From: Allomuricauda sp. M10 | GTDB taxonomy: Bacteria; Bacteroidota; Bacteroidia; Flavobacteriales; Flavobacteriaceae | NCBI RefSeq assembly: GCF_020782875.1 | Contig: NZ_JAJGBN010000002.1 | Span: 310,001-374,000 of the forward strand | Direction of reading: 5' to 3' | Length of the DNA stretch: 64,000 nucleotides | Part shown: positions 1-8,900 of the stretch, one piece after another | Position numbering within the stretch: the first letter of the stretch is position 1 | Layout of the letters: each line of letters begins with the position of its first letter | Made by a program: the position numbers and the translations under genes | The notes under the pieces: generated by a model | Told to the model about the DNA's origin: nothing | The model's input: the letters and a program-made list of their open reading frames with translations, nothing else | Database searches by the model: none

Positions 1-129
1 TTTACCCATACCTTTTTCCAAGGTAACATCATGGAGTTCATCAGGGGAAAGTTGGTAATTGATGTTGTCATGTTGTATTCCATAAGACTTTAACGAAATC
101 GTTTTCGAAACTTGGGCAGAATCCTTCAT
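1..129 (-). CDS. pckA: Phosphoenolpyruvate carboxykinase (ATP), N-terminal fragment
   Basis: Only the first 43 codons lie in the window; the gene runs off the left edge. The translation begins MKDSAQVSKTISLKSYGI and continues with INYQLSPDELHDVTLEKGMG, which matches the N-terminus of ATP-dependent PEP carboxykinase in Flavobacteriaceae. The enzyme converts oxaloacetate and ATP to PEP, CO2 and ADP in gluconeogenesis. The catalytic part is outside the window, so identification rests on this N-terminal similarity from memory. A good -7 box lies 22 bases upstream. Confidence 0.8.
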   Translation of the reverse strand, partial: MKDSAQVSKTISLKSYGIQHDNINYQLSPDELHDVTLEKGMGK

Positions 130-150
130 GTTTTAGATTTAAAATTGTTA

Positions 151-158
151 CAAAGCTA
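151..158 (-). promoter_or_regulatory. Promoter -7 box for pckA
   Basis: On the minus strand the sequence TAGCTTTG fits the Bacteroidota sigma-A -7 consensus TAnnTTTG exactly and sits 22 bases before the pckA ATG. No clear TTTG -33 element is visible. Just upstream is an imperfect inverted repeat (GAAAA...TTTTC) that could be an operator. Confidence 0.5.
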
Positions 159-192
159 GAAAATTATAACGTTTTCGTAACCGATTTTGGGC

Positions 193-585
193 TCAATTGG
201 ATGGTTTTTTGGTCAAAATGTAGTATCCCAAAAAAATCCAGCCCAGGATTATGAATACACCTCCCAAAGGTGTTAAAAAACCGATACTTTTAAAGTCAAA
301 AGCAGTTAAACTGTTCAACGCCAACAGATAAATAGAAAACGAAAACAAGATCACCCCGATTAGCACCAATACGTAGACCCGTTTTTTATGTGGGTCGGCA
401 AGTCCATTATAGAGCCCTAAAAAGAGGAGGAACAATGCCTGGTACATTTGGTAGCGTACTCCGGTTTCAAAGGTTTCAACGGAATCCGCATCTACCAATT
501 TCTGCAATCCATGGGCACCAAAAGCACCTAGTATGATGGCCAAAAGACCCATAAAAACCCCTGTAGCCAAAATTGTTCTGTTCAT
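193..585 (-). CDS. DUF423 family small membrane protein
   Basis: A 130-residue protein with four predicted membrane helices (about residues 5-25, 48-60, 70-90 and 101-124). The GAFGAHGLQ motif near residue 21 is typical of DUF423 (YgdD-like) inner-membrane proteins, whose function is unknown. Length is normal for the family. It shares a divergent intergenic region with the saccharopine-dehydrogenase-like gene. Confidence 0.85.
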   Translation of the reverse strand: MNRTILATGVFMGLLAIILGAFGAHGLQKLVDADSVETFETGVRYQMYQALFLLFLGLYNGLADPHKKRVYVLVLIGVILFSFSIYLLALNSLTAFDFKSIGFLTPLGGVFIILGWIFLGYYILTKKPSN

Positions 586-664
586 AACTTTAAGTAGTAA
601 TATTTTTAGAAATATAACATTTTGATACCTTAGTATCTTACAATTACAAAATTACTGAAAACCT

Positions 665-2038
665 ATGGTCCGAACTATTTTGGTTATTGGAGCAGGTAAA
701 TCAACCTCCTATCTTTTGGATTATCTTTTAAAAAAATCCAATGAAGAAAACCTTCAGATACTTATTGGTGATCTGAAGCCAGAACATATTCCTTCGGAAT
801 TTGCCGATCACCCCAACTGTACTGTGTTCGCTTTGGACATTTTTAACGATGAGGCCCGAAAAAAAGCTGTGGAAAGTGCATCCATAGTGGTTTCCATGTT
901 GCCAGCTAGTCTTCATATAAAAGTTGCCGAAGATTGCCTTCACTATAAAAAACACCTGATCACCGCCTCCTATATCAGTAAAGAACTAAAGGCTTTGGAT
1001 GAGCAGGTAAAGAAAAATGGACTGGTGTTCATGAACGAAATAGGTCTTGATCCCGGCATTGACCACATGAGTGCTATGGAAATCATTGACCGCATTACAG
1101 AAGCTGGAGGCAAAATGCTGTTGTTTGAATCGTTCACCGGGGGATTGGTGGCCCCTGCAAGCGACACCAACCTTTGGCATTACAAATTCACTTGGAATCC
1201 CCGCAATGTGGTTTTGGCGGGACAGGGAGGGGCCGCAAAGTTTATTCAAGAGGGTACCTACAAATACATTCCCTATCAAAAACTGTTTAGAAGGACCGAA
1301 TTTCTAGATATTGAAGGGTATGGTACTTTTGAAGCCTATGCCAACAGGGATTCCTTGGATTATCGAGAGGCTTATGGACTTCAAAATGTGTTAACGCTGT
1401 ATCGGGGAACCATCCGTAGAGTTGGATTTTCCAAGGCTTGGCAGATGTTCGTGATCTTGGGAATGACGGATGACAGCTACGTTATTGAAAATTCGGAAGG
1501 CATGTCCTTCCGCGAGTATGTGAATCTTTTTCTACCCTATTCGCCCACCGATTCCGTGGAATTGAAACTGCGACATTACCTCAAAATAGATCAGGACGAT
1601 ATCATGTGGGGCAAATTATTAGAACTGAATCTTTTTGATCACAAGCGGAAAATACCTTTGAAAAATGCTACCCCGGCACAAATGCTCCAGTATATCTTGG
1701 AACAAAGCTGGACCCTTCAAGAAGACGAAAAGGATATGATCGTAATGTACCATAAGTTTGGCTACGAACTGAACGGTGAAAAAAAACAGATCGATGCCAA
1801 CATGGTGGTCATTGGTGAGAACCGTACCTATACCGCCATGTCCAAAACCGTTGGACTTCCTGTAGCGATGGCCACCCTTCAAATCCTGAACGGAAAAATT
1901 TGCACCCCAGGGGTGCAAATTCCCATTCGGAAAGAAGTGTATGCCCCTATTTTATCCGAATTGAAAACATACGGAATCCGCTTCAAGGAATACCAAGTAC
2001 CCTACTTGGGGTACAATCCTGATTCTGTTGCCGGTTAG
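665..2038 (+). CDS. Saccharopine dehydrogenase family protein
   Basis: A 457-residue soluble enzyme. It has an N-terminal Rossmann segment (VIGAGKSTSYLLDYLL, residues 7-22) and the family's C-terminal catalytic domain, with the conserved block NEIGLDPGIDHMSA around residue 125. Homologues are saccharopine reductase/Lys9-like enzymes that oxidise or reduce the saccharopine C-N bond in lysine metabolism. In Bacteroidota the physiological substrate is often not established, and lysine degradation is inferred. An Lrp-type regulator follows 48 bases downstream on the same strand, which supports a role in amino-acid metabolism. Confidence 0.8.
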   Translation: MVRTILVIGAGKSTSYLLDYLLKKSNEENLQILIGDLKPEHIPSEFADHPNCTVFALDIFNDEARKKAVESASIVVSMLPASLHIKVAEDCLHYKKHLITASYISKELKALDEQVKKNGLVFMNEIGLDPGIDHMSAMEIIDRITEAGGKMLLFESFTGGLVAPASDTNLWHYKFTWNPRNVVLAGQGGAAKFIQEGTYKYIPYQKLFRRTEFLDIEGYGTFEAYANRDSLDYREAYGLQNVLTLYRGTIRRVGFSKAWQMFVILGMTDDSYVIENSEGMSFREYVNLFLPYSPTDSVELKLRHYLKIDQDDIMWGKLLELNLFDHKRKIPLKNATPAQMLQYILEQSWTLQEDEKDMIVMYHKFGYELNGEKKQIDANMVVIGENRTYTAMSKTVGLPVAMATLQILNGKICTPGVQIPIRKEVYAPILSELKTYGIRFKEYQVPYLGYNPDSVAG

Positions 2039-2086
2039 GTTTTTATAGAATTTGGCTACCTTTACCTTCATATTAAAATATGACTG

Positions 2087-2557
2087 GTGAAAAACAATAA
2101 CAATTCTTTGAAAATTGACGGCATCGACAAGAAGATTCTAAGATACCTGATGGAAGACGCCCGTAAACCCATATTGGAAATTGCCCGCAACATTGGCATT
2201 TCAGGTGCCGCCATTCACCAAAGACTTCGCAAATTGGAAAGTTCCGGACTTTTGGCAGGATCCAAGTTTGTCATCAACCCCAGGATTTTGGGCTATACCA
2301 CCATGGCGTATATCGGTATTTTTTTGGATAAGGCCATGTCCAACCCCAGGGCAGTAAAAGAATTGGAAAAGATCCCCGAAGTGTTGGAATGCCATTACAC
2401 CACGGGAAACTGGTCCATCTTGATAAAGGTTTTGTGCCGCGATAATGAACACCTCATGCAGGTCCTTAACAAAAAAATCCAACAGATTGAAGGAGTATCC
2501 CGTACCGAGACCTTTATTTCTTTGGACCAGCAAATTGATCGACAAATTCAGATTTGA
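2087..2557 (+). CDS. Lrp/AsnC family transcriptional regulator
   Basis: A 156-residue regulator with an N-terminal winged HTH (LDEKI-like start IDGIDKKILRYLMEDARKP, recognition region ISGAAIHQRLRKLESSGLL, about residues 9-58) and a C-terminal RAM ligand-binding domain (residues 72-150). The start is GTG at 2087; the nearby ATG at 2080 is in another frame and stops after six codons. Lrp proteins bind amino acids and form octamers or larger. Position next to the saccharopine-dehydrogenase-like gene suggests local control of lysine or related metabolism, which is inference. Confidence 0.88.
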   Translation: MKNNNNSLKIDGIDKKILRYLMEDARKPILEIARNIGISGAAIHQRLRKLESSGLLAGSKFVINPRILGYTTMAYIGIFLDKAMSNPRAVKELEKIPEVLECHYTTGNWSILIKVLCRDNEHLMQVLNKKIQQIEGVSRTETFISLDQQIDRQIQI

Positions 2558-2595
2558 TATTTTGATTCAATCTAAATAAAGATTACATTTGGCCC

Positions 2596-2916
2596 ATGGT
2601 TGAAATCTATCGGTCCAAATATTATTCCCTTCATCAGGCTGCCAATGAGCGTGCCTTTTACCTTGATCTTGGGCAAAAGACCGTTCGCATGTCCCTATGC
2701 CAGCTTTTATCGCTTCGTCACAAGGTTCTTTCCATTTCCATAGAAACTCATTTTGATAGCGACCTCAACAAACATGGGTTCGAAGTTTTAATGCTTTGCA
2801 ACAAGGAACACTTGTTCATACTGAACACTTTGGAAATCATTGACCTTAAAAACTTAGTGGAACATGGCTTTGTAGCTTTGGGGCTTTCTGCAGAAAAAGA
2901 AACTATCGCCGCTTAG
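2596..2916 (+). CDS. Conserved hypothetical protein, 106 aa
   Basis: A 106-residue soluble protein that I do not recognise. It has no signal peptide or membrane segment, is rich in Leu and His, and has two Cys (in SLCQLL and MLCNKE). It lies 38 bases downstream of the Lrp gene on the same strand and may be cotranscribed. Codon use resembles its neighbours, so it is probably a real native gene. No function can be assigned. Confidence 0.6.
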   Translation: MVEIYRSKYYSLHQAANERAFYLDLGQKTVRMSLCQLLSLRHKVLSISIETHFDSDLNKHGFEVLMLCNKEHLFILNTLEIIDLKNLVEHGFVALGLSAEKETIAA

Positions 2917-2989
2917 TTATTTTCTTATTTTGACCTATCATAAATTACCTTAAAATTGGGGGTGCCTTCCTATTAAAACGGGTGAAAAT

Positions 2990-3009
2990 TTGTAATTTTA
3001 GGATTACAA
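2990..3009. promoter_or_regulatory. Inverted repeat upstream of ferritin
   Basis: TTGTAAT and ATTACAA arms of 7 bp, separated by 6 bp, end 20 bases before the ferritin ATG. The region overlaps a TAATTTTA sequence that could be a -7 box. A binding site for an iron or peroxide regulator is plausible, but the 7-6-7 spacing does not match the standard PerR or Fur box. Confidence 0.35.
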
Positions 3010-3029
3010 TTACTTAAAAGCCTATTTAT

Positions 3030-3548
3030 ATGAAAGATATTGCAAGACAAAGCATGAGCATAAAGGTAGAATCTATGGATATGCTCAATGCCCAGATCAA
3101 GATGGAAGCCCATGCCTCTGCCACCTATTTGGCCATGGCATCATGGTGCGAGCAAAATGGGTTTTTTACCAGTGCCAAGTTTTTCTTCAAACAAGCTGAA
3201 GAAGAACGGGAACATATGATGAAAATCTTTAATTTTTTGGTAGACACCGGTGGAAGTCCCATTTCTCCCGAGATTACCAACATCAACCATGATTATGCCT
3301 CCATTGTGGATGTGTTCGAAAATACTTTGGAACATGAGGTGAAGGTGACCAAATCCATCCACAATATTGTGAAAAAAGCCAGAGATTTAGGAGATATCGC
3401 TACCGAGCGTTTCTTGGATTGGTTTGTAATGGAACAGGTTGAGGAAGAAAACACTATCCGCGACATTTTGGACATGATCGCCATAACCGGCACCGAAGGT
3501 GTAGGTCTTCAAATGATCGATAACCAAGTTGCCAAATGGATTGAATAA
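3030..3548 (+). CDS. ftnA: Non-haem ferritin
   Basis: A 172-residue four-helix ferritin, cytosolic, that oxidises Fe(II) and stores iron as a mineral core in a 24-mer. All ferroxidase ligands are visible: E26, E59 and H62 (ExxH), E103 and Q136, aligning with E17, E50, H53, E94 and Q127 of the E. coli protein with a constant offset of nine. The nine extra N-terminal residues come from starting at the ATG at 3030; a later Met at residue 9 is also possible. It ends at a strong bidirectional terminator. Confidence 0.9.
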   Translation: MKDIARQSMSIKVESMDMLNAQIKMEAHASATYLAMASWCEQNGFFTSAKFFFKQAEEEREHMMKIFNFLVDTGGSPISPEITNINHDYASIVDVFENTLEHEVKVTKSIHNIVKKARDLGDIATERFLDWFVMEQVEEENTIRDILDMIAITGTEGVGLQMIDNQVAKWIE

Positions 3549-3570
3549 ATGATCCAAAAGCATAAAAAAC

Positions 3571-3596
3571 AAAAGGGGCCAAATGGCCCCTTTTTT
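3571..3596. terminator. Bidirectional terminator between ferritin and zinc protease
   Basis: The stem GGGGCC-aaat-GGCCCC is flanked by A and T runs on both sides. It sits between the converging ferritin and zinc metallopeptidase genes and can serve both strands. Confidence 0.85.
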
Positions 3597-3611
3597 ATTG
3601 CTCTTTTTTTC

Positions 3612-4316
3612 TTAATCCCTGCTGCCTCCAAAAACCTGAAGTCCCCAGTAGAGCAAAGAAGCCAAAGCACCTACAGCTGCAACCAAATAGGTTCTTGCCG
3701 CCCATTTTAAGGCATCATCAGCCCCGGCATATTCTTCTTGACTCACCATGTGCTTCTGTTTCAGCCACACCAATGCCCTTTTACTGGCATCATACTCCAC
3801 GGGTAATGTGATAAAACTGAACAAGGTGGCAAAGCCCATTAGGATCAACCCGATCACGGCAATGGTAAAACCGATTCCACCAGTAACACCGGTAGCTGCC
3901 ATTAGGGCAATACCCCCAAACACGATCCAGGTAGACATTCCAGAGGTTACGCTAACCACCGGCACCAATTTGGAACGCATGGTCAACCATTCATAAGCTT
4001 GTGCATGTTGCACCGCGTGACCACACTCGTGGGCGGCAACGGCTGCTGCTGCTGCATTACGTTGACTGTACACGCCTTCACTCAAGTTTACCGTTTTGTT
4101 TTTGGGATTATAGTGGTCCGTCAACATTCCAGGAGTGGAAATCACCTTTACATCACGAATACCATGGTCGCTCAACATTTTCTCGGCAATTTCGGCACCG
4201 CTCATTCCGTTGCGCAAATGCACCTGGGAATATTTTTTGAACTTACTCTTCAATTGGTTGCTTACCAACCAGCTGACCAGGGCTATTGCACCAATCAATA
4301 TATAGTACATCATCAT
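3612..4316 (-). CDS. Membrane zinc metallopeptidase, YugP family
   Basis: A 234-residue membrane protein with an N-terminal helix (residues 3-20), the zinc-protease motif HECGH at residues 96-100, and three further hydrophobic segments (about 120-140, 146-170 and 205-228). The HExxH motif and arrangement match the YugP-type neutral zinc metallopeptidases. Substrates are unknown; a membrane-protein quality-control role is inference. The gene may start at any of three adjacent Met codons. It shares its terminator with ferritin. Confidence 0.85.
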   Translation of the reverse strand: MMMYYILIGAIALVSWLVSNQLKSKFKKYSQVHLRNGMSGAEIAEKMLSDHGIRDVKVISTPGMLTDHYNPKNKTVNLSEGVYSQRNAAAAAVAAHECGHAVQHAQAYEWLTMRSKLVPVVSVTSGMSTWIVFGGIALMAATGVTGGIGFTIAVIGLILMGFATLFSFITLPVEYDASKRALVWLKQKHMVSQEEYAGADDALKWAARTYLVAAVGALASLLYWGLQVFGGSRD

Positions 4317-4359
4317 AACTTTCTATTTTTTGCTTTTAGTAAATATACTACTATAATGC

Positions 4360-4386
4360 AAAAACCCCGCCAATTCATGACGGGGT
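4360..4386 (-). terminator. Rho-independent terminator of ald
   Basis: On the minus strand the stem ACCCCG/CGGGGT (loop of 11) is followed by a T run, directly after the alanine dehydrogenase stop codon. Confidence 0.75.
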
Positions 4387-4408
4387 GGTTATACTGACAA
4401 AATGTAAG

Positions 4409-5512
4409 TTATGCGAATACCGGTTCTTCCAAATGGAAAGCTTCCGCAATTTCTTTATAGACCACTTCTCCCTCCACAATATTGAGTCCCATGGACAGGG
4501 ATTTATCCATTTTGCAGGCACTACGCCATCCAAGATTAGCCAATTTTAGCACATAGGGCAGTGTTACATTCGTCAAGGCAACAGTAGAAGTATAAGGCAC
4601 TGCCCCTGGCATATTGGCTACACAGTAATGGACCACATCGTCTACAATATAAATGGGATCCTCATGGGTTGTGGGTTTGGTGGTTTCCACGCATCCTCCT
4701 TGATCCACGGCAACATCCACGATTACCGTTCCGGGACGCATGTCCTTGAGCATGTCCCGTGTGATCAAGTTGGGGGCCTTGGCCCCTTTCAAAAGAACGC
4801 CACCGATAATTAGGTCGTGGGTCTGTATATGTTTTCTGATATTGAACTCATTGGAAAATTCGGTGATGACATGGCTGGGCATTATGTCATTCACCATTCG
4901 GAGTCTTTTCATGTTCACATCCATGATGGTTACCTGCGCCCCGAGCCCTGCTGCCATTTTTGCAGCCTGAATCCCCACGGTACCGGCCCCTAGCACCAAA
5001 ACCCGGCCTGGCGCCACTCCGGGAACACCTCCCAAAAGTACACCCCTCCCTTTTACGGGCTTTTCCAGATATTTGGCACCTTGTTGAATGGCCATCCTTC
5101 CGGCTACTTCGGACATTGGGGTCAAAAGTGGCAACGAGCCATCCTCATCCTCCACCGTTTCGTATGCAATACAAATGGCCTTGCTATTGATCATGGCCTT
5201 GGTCAATGCCTCGCTGGATGCAAAATGAAAATAGGTGAAAATAATCTGTCCCTTTTTGATCAAATGGTATTCTTGTGCGATAGGCTCCTTTACCTTCACG
5301 ATCATATCGCTCATGGCATACACCTGACCGATGGTATCCAAAATTGTGGCCCCTGCACGCTGATAGTCCTGGTTGAAAAAACCGCTTCCCTCACCAGCTC
5401 CAGACTGTACATAAACGGTGTGGTTGTTCTTTACCAATTCAAAAACCCCAGCAGGTGTCATACCCACTCGGTTTTCATTGTTCTTGATTTCTTTTGGTAC
5501 CCCGACTATCAT
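4409..5512 (-). CDS. ald: Alanine dehydrogenase
   Basis: A 367-residue NAD-dependent enzyme that interconverts L-alanine and pyruvate plus ammonia. The start is taken at MIVGVPKEIKNNENRVG, the universal Ald N-terminus; the open frame extends 31 codons further upstream but that part is hydrophobic, Cys-rich and unlike the family. Catalytic and substrate residues are in place: R15, K75 and H96. The Rossmann motif GAGTVG is at about residues 175-180. Length is normal. The gene is monocistronic with its own terminator, and tandem inverted repeats upstream may be operators. Confidence 0.92.
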   Translation of the reverse strand: MIVGVPKEIKNNENRVGMTPAGVFELVKNNHTVYVQSGAGEGSGFFNQDYQRAGATILDTIGQVYAMSDMIVKVKEPIAQEYHLIKKGQIIFTYFHFASSEALTKAMINSKAICIAYETVEDEDGSLPLLTPMSEVAGRMAIQQGAKYLEKPVKGRGVLLGGVPGVAPGRVLVLGAGTVGIQAAKMAAGLGAQVTIMDVNMKRLRMVNDIMPSHVITEFSNEFNIRKHIQTHDLIIGGVLLKGAKAPNLITRDMLKDMRPGTVIVDVAVDQGGCVETTKPTTHEDPIYIVDDVVHYCVANMPGAVPYTSTVALTNVTLPYVLKLANLGWRSACKMDKSLSMGLNIVEGEVVYKEIAEAFHLEEPVFA

Positions 5513-5628
5513 TTTTAATGTTTTTTGATGTTTCTGCGTCAAAGGTGAGCAAAAAAAATAGACTGAAACAGAAAAAATCGATAAAAAACAGGGGTTACTG
5601 GTCAAAAAACATGCTTTTTAACATTTAT

Positions 5629-5700
5629 ACCCTATTTTTTAATGGGGTTGTGATTATAAATATATTTTTATTTGAGTTGACCCCTATTTTTTTTAGGGGT
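5629..5700. promoter_or_regulatory. Two similar inverted repeats upstream of ald
   Basis: ACCCCTA-T7-TAGGGGT (5680-5700, a perfect 7-bp inverted repeat) and the near-copy ACCCTA...TGGGGT (5629-5648) start 51 bp apart in the ald upstream region. They resemble tandem regulator sites. The first could also act as a weak terminator. Confidence 0.35.
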
Positions 5701-5716
5701 ATATATATTTAAAAAT

Positions 5717-5744
5717 AAAAAAGCATACCGATCGGCATGCTTTT
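5717..5744. terminator. Bidirectional terminator between leuS and ald
   Basis: The hairpin AAGCATaCCG-at-CGGcATGCTT has A/T-rich flanks on both sides. It lies downstream of leuS on the minus strand. The rest of the 5513-5908 gap holds the inverted repeats above and a palindromic repeat remnant; I see no gene in it. Confidence 0.6.
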
Positions 5745-5852
5745 CTGTGCTATTGTTATAAGATTCTTATTGATTGCCCCTATTTTATAATGAAACTAAA
5801 TTTTCGTCTACCTAAACCTGTTTCAGGTTCTCATTGAACTATTTATGAATAC

Positions 5853-5885
5853 GGATGAGATTCCGAACCAAGCTCGGAATGACGG
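5853..5885. repeat. Dispersed palindromic repeat remnant
   Basis: It contains TTCCGA...TCGGAA arms (5861-5879) followed by ATGACGG, resembling the GTCATT(T/C)CGA-type palindromic repeats seen elsewhere in this window (9107-9210, 43473-43547). It lies just downstream of leuS. A small CCTG/CAGG hairpin precedes it. Confidence 0.45.
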
Positions 5886-5908
5886 AACAACACGTGTTGC
5901 TTTTAAAC

Positions 5909-8900
5909 CTATCCTACTATATTGACAATCTTTCCGGGAACCACAATCACTTTTTTAGGTGCCCTTCCCTGCAATTGTTCTTGGGTTTTTTCATGGGCCA
6001 ACACCGCTGCTTCAATGGCCTTGCTGTCCATATCCGTTGGCAATTCCAACTTGAACCTCACTTTACCATTAAATTGAATCGGATACTCCTTGCGGCTCTC
6101 CACCAAATATTTTGCTTCAAACGTAGGGAATGGAGCTTCCGCAATGGACTCCGTATGGCCCAATCGCTCCCAAAGTTCTTCGGCAATATGTGGCGCGTAG
6201 GGCGATACCAGAATGGCCAACGGCTCCAAAATGGATTTGCTGGTACATTTTTGGGCAGTGAGTTCGTTCACGCAGATCATAAAGTTGGATACTGAGGTGT
6301 TGAACGAAAAGTGCTCGATGTCTTCTTGTACCTTCTTGATGGTCTTGTGCAATGTTTTTAGGTTATCGGCGGTGGGCTCCGCTTCGGTGACGCTTCGACT
6401 ACGCTCAGCGTCCGTATCGAAAAAGGGCGTGTACAGCTTCCATAGTTTCTTCAAAAAGGAAGATACGCCAGTAATCCCAGCAGTGTTCCAAGGCTTGGAT
6501 TGCTCCAAAGGACCCAAGAACATTTCGTACAACCGAAGGGAATCCGCTCCATACTCCTCACAAATGGCATCAGGGTTGACGACATTCAGTTTTGACTTGG
6601 ACATTTTTTCGACTTCTCTGCCAACCTTATAGATATCATTTGAACTATAAATTTCTTCACCATTCTCTCCAATAAATATGGCATTTGAATATTCGTTGCC
6701 AAATTCATCATCCTTTTTCAAACTGTCAATATCTAATTCATCAGATGCATTAACGTATTTTACTTTAACACGAATGGGATTAAAGTCAATTGAACATTCA
6801 TAATCGTCTATTTCTTGATCTTGTCTGAGCTCATTAAATTCTCCCTCTATATATGCAGCAAGTCTCTTACCTAAAAATGAAAAATCTTTTGTTCTTTCAT
6901 GTTCCTCCACTCTTCCTTTGGAAACCAAAACTACTTCCTCGAAAGAATTATCTTGTTCTGAGATTCTTCCAGCCTCATTAAATCTTACCGACAAAAAAGT
7001 CACTCTAACCCTATAAACAAAAGCACTCGTTCCGGTTATCATCCCTTGGTTGATCAACTTTTTAGCATACTCGTCCTTGGACACATAGCCCATATCGAAC
7101 ATAAACTTTTGCCAAAAACGGGAATACAACAAGTGGCCCGTGGCGTGCTCGCTACCTCCAATGTAGAGATCCACATCTTGCCAATAGTCAATGGCTTCCT
7201 TGGAGAAAATGGCCTCGTTGTTTCGGGGATCCATGTACCTATTAAAGTATTGGGAGCTTCCTGCCCAACCCGGCATAGTGTTCAATTCCAATGGAAAAAC
7301 AGTTTTATAATCAATTAATTGATTATTGACCACTGTACATTGTTCCGTGTTCCAAGCCCAATGGGTGGCATTGCCCAAGGGTGGTTCGCCCGTTTCGGTG
7401 GGAAGGTATTTTTCCACTTTGGGTAGTTCCAATGGCAAGTGTTCCAAAGCGATCATCTGCGGCATCCCGTCCACATAATACACAGGGAAAGGTTCCCCCC
7501 AATACCGTTGACGGCTGAACACCGCATCCCGAAGGCGATAATTCACCTTGCCCTTACCCTGACCTATTTTTTCCAGTTCTGCGATGGCCTTTTTGGTGGC
7601 TTCCTTATAGGAAAGTCCATTCAAAAAGTCGGAATTGGCGATAATGGTCGCGGCCTTGTCGGCAAAAGCCTCTTCGGAAATATCCACACCCTCAAAAATA
7701 TTGGGGATGTCTATGTTGTAATGTTTCGCAAAATCATAATCGCGTTGATCTCCGCACGGAACGGCCATCACGGCACCTGTTCCATAGCTGGCCAACACGT
7801 AGTCGCCGATCCAGATCGGAATAGGCTCTTTAGTGAACGGATGCTCGGCATAAGCTCCGGTAAAAGCACCCGACACCGTTTTTACATCGGCCATACGGTC
7901 CCGTTCAGAACGTTTTGCGGTGGCCTCCACGTAGGCTTCCACCTCAGCTTTTTGTTCTGGGGTAGTAATCTTGGCCACCAACTCATGTTCCGGGGCCAAA
8001 GTCATAAAGCTCACCCCAAAAATGGTATCGGGGCGGGTGGTAAAGACTTCTATCTGATAGGGGTGATTGAGCGGAGTCGAAATCACATCTTTTTGAGACT
8101 TCTCGACTGCGCTCGAAGTGACACCATCACCAGAAATCACATCTTTTTGAGACTTCTCGACTGCGCTCGAAATGACACCTTCGTCGCTTCGACTACGCTC
8201 AGCGTCCAATACATTAAAAGTTACTGATGCTCCTTCAGAACGACCGATCCAGTTGGTTTGGGAATCCTTCAAGGGTTGTGGCCAATCAATCTTGTCCAAA
8301 CCATCCAACAAACGCTGGGCATAAGCGGTAATACGCATGCTCCACTGCGTCATTTTTTTACGAATCACCGGGTGTCCCCCTCGTTCCGAAACGCCATTTA
8401 CAATCTCATCATTGGCCAAAACAGTCCCCAAGGCCGGACACCAGTTCACCTCGGTATCCGCCAAATAGGTCAACCTATATTTCAAAAGGATTTCTTGCTT
8501 TTCCTTTGCTGAAAAATGGTTCCAATCCGAAGCAGAAAAAGTTGGAGTATCGTCATCACAAGCAGCTTGCACATTGGCATTCCCTTCTTTTTCAAATATG
8601 GAAACCAAGGTTTCAATGTTTTCCGCTTTATCGGATGTTTTATTGTACCACGAATTAAACAATTGGATGAAAATCCACTGTGTCCATTTGTAATACGCAG
8701 GGTTGGAAGTACGCACTTCTCGACTCCAATCGAAAGAGAAACCCAATTGATCTAACTGCTCCCGATATCTTTTGATGTTGTTTTCGGTAGTAATAGCCGG
8801 ATGCTGGCCGGTTTGGATGGCGTACTGTTCTGCCGGCAAACCGAAGGAATCATACCCCATGGGATGCAATACGTTGAACCCTTTGTGTCTTTTGTAGCGC

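Noticed and set aside
8079..8179. Two 47-bp repeats as a CRISPR-like array
   Set aside because: Only two copies with a 7-bp gap, inside a coding frame, and the unit is a known type of dispersed palindrome; no cas genes are present.
7439..8227. Long plus-strand open frame of 262 codons opposite leuS
   Set aside because: It lies entirely antisense to the conserved synthetase frame, has no recognisable domain, and part of it is just the repeat insertion read on the other strand.
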